Assembly: GCF_030167915.1 (NCBI RefSeq)
Contig: NZ_JARGNB010000002.1
Span: 992,001 to 1,056,000 of the forward strand
Source: Aquabacterium humicola
GTDB taxonomy: Bacteria > Pseudomonadota > Gammaproteobacteria > Burkholderiales > Burkholderiaceae_C
DNA length: 64,000 nucleotides
Direction of reading: 5' to 3'
Part shown: piece by piece, positions 58,868-64,000 of the stretch
How the letters are laid out: each line of letters starts with the position of its first letter
Numbering within the stretch: position 1 is the first letter of the stretch
Position numbers and translations under genes: made by a program
The notes under the pieces: model-generated
Database searches by the model: none
Told to the model about the DNA's origin: nothing
The model's input: only the letters and a program-made list of their open reading frames with translations

Positions 58868-61702
58868 CTAGCTGCGTTGCATCGTCGCGCGCAAGGCTTC
58901 GGTCAGCGTGCCCAGGCTGTCGTTCAGGTGGGCCTGCGTCTCGATCGACAGGCCCGGTTTCGCGGCGGCCTTGCGCAGGTCGGCCTGCAATTGCGCGGCA
59001 TGCAGGCGCGCCAGGCTCAGCGCATCCGGCGGCAGCGTGGCCGGCGCGCGGGTCAGCAGCGTCTGCACGCGCTTCAGGTGCTCGCGCTGCAGGTTGCGGC
59101 GCAGGCGGTCGATGTTGCTGCCGGTCTTCAACTCGCTCCAGATCGACGACTGCACCGTGCCGTAGACCTCGGCCAGCGAGATCAGGCCCTTGCGCTGGCC
59201 TTCCGGCACGTAGCCCGGCAGGTCGAGCAGGCGCTGCGCGGTCGGCGCGCCGAGCAGGCGGTCCAGCGCGACGAGCTGCACGCGTGCGACGGCCGCCGGC
59301 ACGTTCACCGCCGGACGCTCCCATTCGCTGTAATCGACCGTCAGCGAGCTCAGGAACTCGGGCTTGAAGCGGAAGCTGTCGATGCTGAAGAGACCCGTGG
59401 CCAGGAACTGCAGCGCCTCGCGCTGCTTCGCCGGATCGACCGGCTTCAGGCTGGCGCGGCCGGTGGTGCCGGGCAGGTCGCGTACCGCGTGCATGCCGCC
59501 GACGTACTTGCCGACGAGCTCGGCGGCGTTGTAGAGCTGGCGGAAGCCGGACATCAACGAGCGCGGGCGACGCAGCGGGTCCTCGCCGGCCTGCGGCGGG
59601 CGTTCCTGCACGCGGGTCCACAGCTCCTGGCTCAGCTGGAGCCGGCGCTTGTAGTAGGCCAGCGGGTCGTCGCCGAGGTCGAAGCGGTTGGCCAGCGGGT
59701 CCATGCCGTCGTAGGGGCCGAAGCCACCGGCGTCGGTGTCGTCGGCGAAGGCCAGCGCCGGCTCGGTGCTGCGCGCGGCGATGCGGCCCAGCTCGGCGGC
59801 CTCGTCGGCGGGCGCGATCGGCTTGTACGCGTACTCGATCGCCCAGTAGTCGTAGGGGCCGAGCGTCGTCATGTGATAGGCCGCCTGAGGCTCGCCCTTG
59901 AGCGCGAGGTTGGGGGCGTTGTAGTCCATCACCGAGCCGGAGATCGCGTTGGCGTCGGTGAAGGCCTTGTCCTTCAGCTGCGCGCGCGTGATCGTCGTCG
60001 ACGCCTTGAAGTTGTGCTTCAGGCCGAGCGTGTGCCCGACCTCGTGCATGATCGTGTCCTTGATCACCTGCTGCACGAAGGCCTCGGCCTCGGGGCTGTC
60101 GGGCGCGATGTCGCCGCGGGCCTCGAGGATGTCGAGCGCGAAGCTCATCTCCTGCGCGGCTTCGTGGGCATAACTGCAGAAGTGCGCGTCAGAGCCGTAG
60201 CCGCCGAACGACGGCAACGCCCCCGGCGCGCCATGGGCGTGGGGCAACGTCGCGGCGAGCGCGGTGCGGCCGACGTCCTCGACGAACTGCCGGCGCGAGC
60301 CGCGCGCGAAGACGTCGCTCATGCCGATGTCGGCATCCAGGATCTCGCCGGTGCGCGGGTCGGCGCGGCTGGGGCCGATCGCGAAGCCGACGTCGGCGCC
60401 GACGAACCAGCGGATCGACGCATGGTTGCCGTCCATGTTGTCCCAGGTCGCGTCGTCGGGCTGCTGCTTCGCGACCACGGCGTTCTTGAAGCCGATGCGC
60501 TCGAAGGCCTTGTTCCACTCGACGATGCCGGCCTCGACCGCGCCGCGGTAGCGCGGCGGCACGTTCTTGTCGATCCAGTAGGTGATCGGCGTCACCGCCT
60601 CCGACAACTCGGCGGCCGGGTCCTTCTTCTCGAGGCGCCAGCGCTTGACGTAGTGCACGCGCGGGTTCGCCTTCAGGTCCGACGACAGGTCGGTGTGCGA
60701 CTGCGGGAAGTGGCCGACACGCGGATCGATCAGCCGGGCCCGCATCGGCGCCTCGGGCAGGGCCTGGAAGTTGTAGACGTAGGTGACGAAGAAGCTGCGC
60801 GGATCGGGCACGGCCTGCGGTGGCGGCGGCACCGGGAAGGGGGTCGGCGTCAGCGGCGGCGCGGGGATGCGCGGCGTCGCGAAGTGCATGCGGGCCGACA
60901 GCGTCGTCAGCGTCGCCTCGGCGCGCGTCGCCTCGAAGTAGGAGTTCGCGCGGTCCGGGCCGTAGGGCAGGCGGAACGCCGCCTCGATGCGGGTGGAGTA
61001 GCCGGGGATGTCGCTGAGCAGGAAGCTGGCGTCGACCAGGAAGGCCTTGCGTTCGGGATCGTCGGCGCTCGCGGCGCTGATCGAGCCGAGCAGGCTGGGC
61101 GAGAAGGCCTGCTCGACGGCGCGCTGGTTGCCGCCTTCGGCGCGGAACGCGGTGTTCAGCGCAATCAGCTGCACCTGGTTGCCGATGCGGCGCCATTCGA
61201 CCAGCGCCGACGGGCCCATCTGGCTGGCGTACAGGCCGCGCTCGCCGATCGAGCTGGCGATGTTGACGTCGAACATGAAGGGCTTGTTCAACGCGCTGCG
61301 CGGGATCTCGAGCCAGACCTTCTCGTCCTTGCGCCAGATCGGGAACAGGCCGTCCTGGCGCGTCGCGCCCTTGGAGATCTCGGCGAAGGGCTTCAGCGCG
61401 CTCGGGTCCGGCGGCGTCGGCCGCGCGGCGGCGGTGGCGGTCGGACCGGAGGCGGCCGAGGCCGGGCCGGCGGCGGCCTGCGCGGGGGCCGACGGTGCGG
61501 CGCCGGCGGTGGCCGGGGCGACCGGCGACGCCGGCGTGGCCGCGGCGGCAGGTGCGCCGGACTGTGTCGTCGCGCAGGCGCCGAGCAGCAGCGCGGCGGC
61601 GGCCAGCACGCTCAGTCGCAGCGCGGCCGGCGGGCGGGGGATCGGGGGGGTATTGGGCCGGGAATCAGCGGACGGGGTGTGCGGGTCGTGAAGGGGCAAC
61701 AT
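58868..61702 (-). CDS. zinc-dependent metalloprotease lipoprotein (DUF5117/DUF4953)
   Basis: A 944-residue exported protein. A lipoprotein signal ends LLLGAC at about residue 48, and an Ala/Pro-rich linker follows. An N-terminal DUF5118/DUF5117-type domain precedes the catalytic zinc motif HEVGHTLGLKHN (H553, E554, H557, H563), in the metzincin-like HExxHxxGxxH form. A Met-turn candidate is SVMDYNAP, about 30 residues later. The C-terminal domain (about 640-944) is helical. The family is found in Bacteroidetes and proteobacteria and acts outside the inner membrane, probably on the outer-membrane face. ATG 61702 leaves a long n-region; a later start is possible. No adjacent partner. Confidence 0.88.
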   Translation of the reverse strand: MLPLHDPHTPSADSRPNTPPIPRPPAALRLSVLAAAALLLGACATTQSGAPAAAATPASPVAPATAGAAPSAPAQAAAGPASAASGPTATAAARPTPPDPSALKPFAEISKGATRQDGLFPIWRKDEKVWLEIPRSALNKPFMFDVNIASSIGERGLYASQMGPSALVEWRRIGNQVQLIALNTAFRAEGGNQRAVEQAFSPSLLGSISAASADDPERKAFLVDASFLLSDIPGYSTRIEAAFRLPYGPDRANSYFEATRAEATLTTLSARMHFATPRIPAPPLTPTPFPVPPPPQAVPDPRSFFVTYVYNFQALPEAPMRARLIDPRVGHFPQSHTDLSSDLKANPRVHYVKRWRLEKKDPAAELSEAVTPITYWIDKNVPPRYRGAVEAGIVEWNKAFERIGFKNAVVAKQQPDDATWDNMDGNHASIRWFVGADVGFAIGPSRADPRTGEILDADIGMSDVFARGSRRQFVEDVGRTALAATLPHAHGAPGALPSFGGYGSDAHFCSYAHEAAQEMSFALDILEARGDIAPDSPEAEAFVQQVIKDTIMHEVGHTLGLKHNFKASTTITRAQLKDKAFTDANAISGSVMDYNAPNLALKGEPQAAYHMTTLGPYDYWAIEYAYKPIAPADEAAELGRIAARSTEPALAFADDTDAGGFGPYDGMDPLANRFDLGDDPLAYYKRRLQLSQELWTRVQERPPQAGEDPLRRPRSLMSGFRQLYNAAELVGKYVGGMHAVRDLPGTTGRASLKPVDPAKQREALQFLATGLFSIDSFRFKPEFLSSLTVDYSEWERPAVNVPAAVARVQLVALDRLLGAPTAQRLLDLPGYVPEGQRKGLISLAEVYGTVQSSIWSELKTGSNIDRLRRNLQREHLKRVQTLLTRAPATLPPDALSLARLHAAQLQADLRKAAAKPGLSIETQAHLNDSLGTLTEALRATMQRS

Positions 61703-61916
61703 GGGAACGGCGTCGACGGGCCGCCCGAATCCGGCACACCGCGGGTAGCGGCGCACCGCAACAGGCGTGCGGATGGGATGAAGCCTGCGACTGTTGCCGG
61801 CAGCCCACGCTCCGTCAATTCGGACTTCCGCCGTCTGTGCCCAGGAATCCGCAGTTCGTCACATGCGCCGGCTTCCCGAGGGGGCGCGAGCCGCCTTGGG
61901 GCGGCCCGGCGGCGGC

Positions 61917-62978
61917 TCAACCGTCCGTCAGCCCGAGGAAGTGGTCGAGCATGTGGAAATGGTCGTCGTGGAACTGGTCCTCCAGGCCGGCCAGGCGCTC
62001 GATCGGCACCCATTCCACCCGCGCCGCGTCGTCGCCGGCCAGCACTTCGGGCCGCTCGCGCTCGCCGAGGTCGAAGTAGAACGCGTGGGTGATCGTGCGG
62101 CCGCGCTGGCTGCGGTCGGGGTGGTCGAAGACGACGTTGGCCTTCAGGGCCATGCGCATCGAGCCGTCCAGCAGCGACAGCTTGGTCTCTTCCTTCAGCT
62201 CGCGCAGCGCCGATTGCCAGGCCGTCTCGCGCGGGTCGATGAAGCCGCCGGGCAGCGCGTAGAGGCCCTTGCCCGGCGCTTCGCCGCGGCGGATCAGCAG
62301 CACCTCGGCGCCGCAGCGCACCAGCGCGTCGACGGTGACGAAGACCGGCGGGTAGGGCACCTGGGACCACGCTTCGCGGTAGGCCTGGATGAAGCGCCAC
62401 TCGGCGGTCAGCAGCCGGTACTGCGGCAGCGCGGCCCACGCGCGCAGCATCGCCAGGGTCGACGGCGGCGCCTGGTCGACCAGCGCGGCCAGCGTCGCAT
62501 CGAGGTTCTCGCCCGCGCAGCCGAAGTAGGCGTCGCGCAGCCCGGTGGCATCGACCGGGCCGCTGCGGTCGATGCTGTGCAGCGTCCAGCCGGGGAAGGC
62601 GCGCAGGTAGTCGCTGGTGGCGTCCTTGAAGTGGCCGACCAGCGTCACCCGCGGGTTCTCGATGCCCGCCAGCGCCAGCAGTGCATGCACGCCGGTGCGC
62701 ACGCGCTGCGTCCAGCGCTCCTCGTTGTAGTAGTCGCGCACCGGCAGGAAGCGCAGGCGCTCGCGCTGCTCTTCGGGCAGCGCCAGCCGGAACATCTCGG
62801 CGCGCTCCTGCCAGCTGAACGGGTTCTTCGGCGTGCGGGCCTGGAAGGCCGAGCCGATGACCACGACGCACAGCGGCGCCGCATCGAGCGCCGCGCGCAG
62901 CAGCGCCGCATGGCCGGAATGGAAGGGCTGGAAGCGGCCGATGAAGACGGCGGCGTCGTGGTGTTGTCCGGTGGTCAC
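61917..62978 (-). CDS. nadM: bifunctional NMN adenylyltransferase/Nudix hydrolase
   Basis: A 353-residue fusion. An N-terminal nucleotidyltransferase (about 8-175) has GRFQPFHSGH, the NTP-binding HxGH-like motif, and FSWQERAEM. A C-terminal Nudix domain (about 200-345) has the box GGFIDPRETAWQSALREL plus KEET. It makes NAD from NMN and ATP and hydrolyses ADP-ribose or related compounds. The GTG start at 62978 has GAAAG. It is 32 bases downstream of nadE on the same strand, and the pair forms an NAD-synthesis operon. Confidence 0.93.
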   Translation of the reverse strand: MTTGQHHDAAVFIGRFQPFHSGHAALLRAALDAAPLCVVVIGSAFQARTPKNPFSWQERAEMFRLALPEEQRERLRFLPVRDYYNEERWTQRVRTGVHALLALAGIENPRVTLVGHFKDATSDYLRAFPGWTLHSIDRSGPVDATGLRDAYFGCAGENLDATLAALVDQAPPSTLAMLRAWAALPQYRLLTAEWRFIQAYREAWSQVPYPPVFVTVDALVRCGAEVLLIRRGEAPGKGLYALPGGFIDPRETAWQSALRELKEETKLSLLDGSMRMALKANVVFDHPDRSQRGRTITHAFYFDLGERERPEVLAGDDAARVEWVPIERLAGLEDQFHDDHFHMLDHFLGLTDG

Positions 62979-63010
62979 GAAGGGCTTTCGGGGTTCGGGC
63001 AGAGAAAGGC

Positions 63011-64000
63011 TCAGTGGTGCTTGGCGGCGATCGGCATCTGCCGGCCGAAGCCGAAGGCGCGAGAGCGCACGCGGATGATCGGCGGCGACTGCCGGCGCTT
63101 GTATTCGTTGCGCGCGATCATGCCGCGGATGCGGTCGACCAGCGCCGCGCCGTCGGGCGTCGCGCGCAGCCTGGCGACGAAGGCCTCGGCTGAAGCGCGT
63201 TCATGCGCGGCCAGGCGCTCGCCTTCGACCAGCACCTTCAGGATCTCGTCGAGCACCTCGTACGGCGGCAGGCTGTCGGTGTCGCGCTGGCCGGGCGCCA
63301 GCTCGGCCGACGGCGGCTTGACGAGGATCGGCTCCGGGATCAGCTCGCGGCCCGCGGCCTCGTTGACATGGCGCGACAGCGCGAAGACCTCCGTCTTGTA
63401 CAGGTCGCCCAGCAGCCCGAGGCCGCCGTTGGTGTCGCCGTACAGGGTGCAGTAGCCCACCGCCACCTCGCTCTTGTTGCCGGTGGTCAGCAGCAGGTGC
63501 CCGAAGCGGTTCGAGTAGGCCATCAGGATCGTGCCGCGGATGCGCGCCTGCAGGTTCTCCAGCGGCAGGCCTTCGAGCGGCGTCGCGAACGCAGCGTCGA
63601 AGCCGGCGGAATAACCCGCCACCAGCTCGGCGATCGGATGGGTGTGCAGCTCGATGCCGAGGTTGCGGCACAAGGTCACCGAATCGTCGACCGAGCCGGC
63701 CGACGAGAAGCGCGAGGGCATCGTCACCGCCGCGACGTTCTCAGGCCCCAGCGCCTGCGCGGCCAGCGCCAGCGTCAGCGCGCTGTCGATGCCGCCGGAC
63801 GAGCCGACCACCACGCGCGAGAAGCCGCAGCGCCGCGCGTAGTCCGCCAGCCCGAGCTGGATCTGCGCCTGGTAGAAGGCCATCGTCGGCAGGCCCGCGG
63901 CCGGCACCGGCGGCAAGGGGCTGCCGTCCAGCTGCGCGAAGCGGCCCGAGGCGGCGTCGAAGCGCAGCGTCGTCACGTCCTCGACGAAGCGCTTCGCCTC
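63011..64000 (-). CDS. nadE: NAD synthetase, glutamine-dependent, partial
   Basis: The 330 codons in the window cover the C-terminal synthetase domain: SSGGIDSALTLA (P-loop), TMPSRFSSAGSVDD, the ATP site LLTTGNKSEVAVGYCTLYGD and PEPILVKPPSAELAPGQRD. The upstream frame stays open to the right edge (EAKRFVEDVTTLRF), so the N-terminal glutaminase domain lies outside. The protein amidates nicotinate adenine dinucleotide to NAD. It is followed closely by nadM-Nudix. Confidence 0.95.
   Translation of the reverse strand, partial: EAKRFVEDVTTLRFDAASGRFAQLDGSPLPPVPAAGLPTMAFYQAQIQLGLADYARRCGFSRVVVGSSGGIDSALTLALAAQALGPENVAAVTMPSRFSSAGSVDDSVTLCRNLGIELHTHPIAELVAGYSAGFDAAFATPLEGLPLENLQARIRGTILMAYSNRFGHLLLTTGNKSEVAVGYCTLYGDTNGGLGLLGDLYKTEVFALSRHVNEAAGRELIPEPILVKPPSAELAPGQRDTDSLPPYEVLDEILKVLVEGERLAAHERASAEAFVARLRATPDGAALVDRIRGMIARNEYKRRQSPPIIRVRSRAFGFGRQMPIAAKHH

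Overview
The window is chromosomal DNA from a very GC-rich, PHB-metabolising betaproteobacterium. The density of GC-rich codons, the 3-hydroxybutyrate dehydrogenase/patatin pair, the PHA-system protein and the Burkholderiales-style heavy-metal genes fit Burkholderiales, possibly the Rubrivivax/Leptothrix/Methylibium side. The genus is an inference and cannot be fixed from these bases. I see no insertion sequence, prophage, rRNA operon or CRISPR array. Both ends cut through genes: a methyltransferase at the left edge and nadE at the right edge.

Region 1 (1-18254) is a stress, redox and metal island. It starts with an OmpR-type two-component operon plus a solo PAS-GAF sensor (minus strand). A divergent plus-strand run follows: secreted cupin, DUF302 protein, class I disulfide reductase, EgtD-like methyltransferase, a DUF2282 precursor (bufferin BufA1/GigP type), DoxX, NDH-2-like flavoprotein, bdhA, patatin, YeeE/YedE transporter, a second DUF2282 precursor and a membrane adenylate cyclase. 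The maturation pair BufB (DUF692/MNIO) and BufC (DUF2063) lies convergent to this run on the minus strand. It is divergent from a PAS-GAF-PAS histidine kinase and a FixJ-like regulator. The two precursors have identical Cys spacing (11-7-21), so one MNIO enzyme probably serves both. This split bufferin locus is the most interesting system in the window.

Region 2 (18255-28178) is mixed metabolism and regulation: an unknown membrane protein in sequence that looks compositionally atypical, UspA, an orphan PaaZ, isonitrile hydratase, an AraC/GATase regulator, a large winged-helix/ATPase/TPR regulator and an unknown 444-residue protein.

Region 3 (28250-45516) is efflux and copper defence. An ArsR-controlled RND pump with a DUF2892 protein comes first, with a possibly leaderless adaptor message. 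CueR, an HAE1-type tripartite pump, a YgjV-like membrane protein, a Spy-like periplasmic protein, a His/Cys-rich secreted protein, CopZ and a QseBC-like two-component system follow. Four CueR-type dyads with a TTGACC-N19 promoter layout suggest one copper regulon covering cueR, the pump, the YgjV-like gene and copZ.

Region 4 (45560-64000) holds a PHA-system protein, a TetR-controlled ABC exporter, two PNPOx-family flavoproteins (one fused to a ferredoxin reductase), GST, LysR, an NTF2-like protein, a lipoamide-dehydrogenase-like enzyme, AraC, a YHS protein, tRNA-Arg(ACG) with a clear terminator, a zinc metalloprotease lipoprotein and the NAD-synthesis pair nadM-Nudix/nadE.
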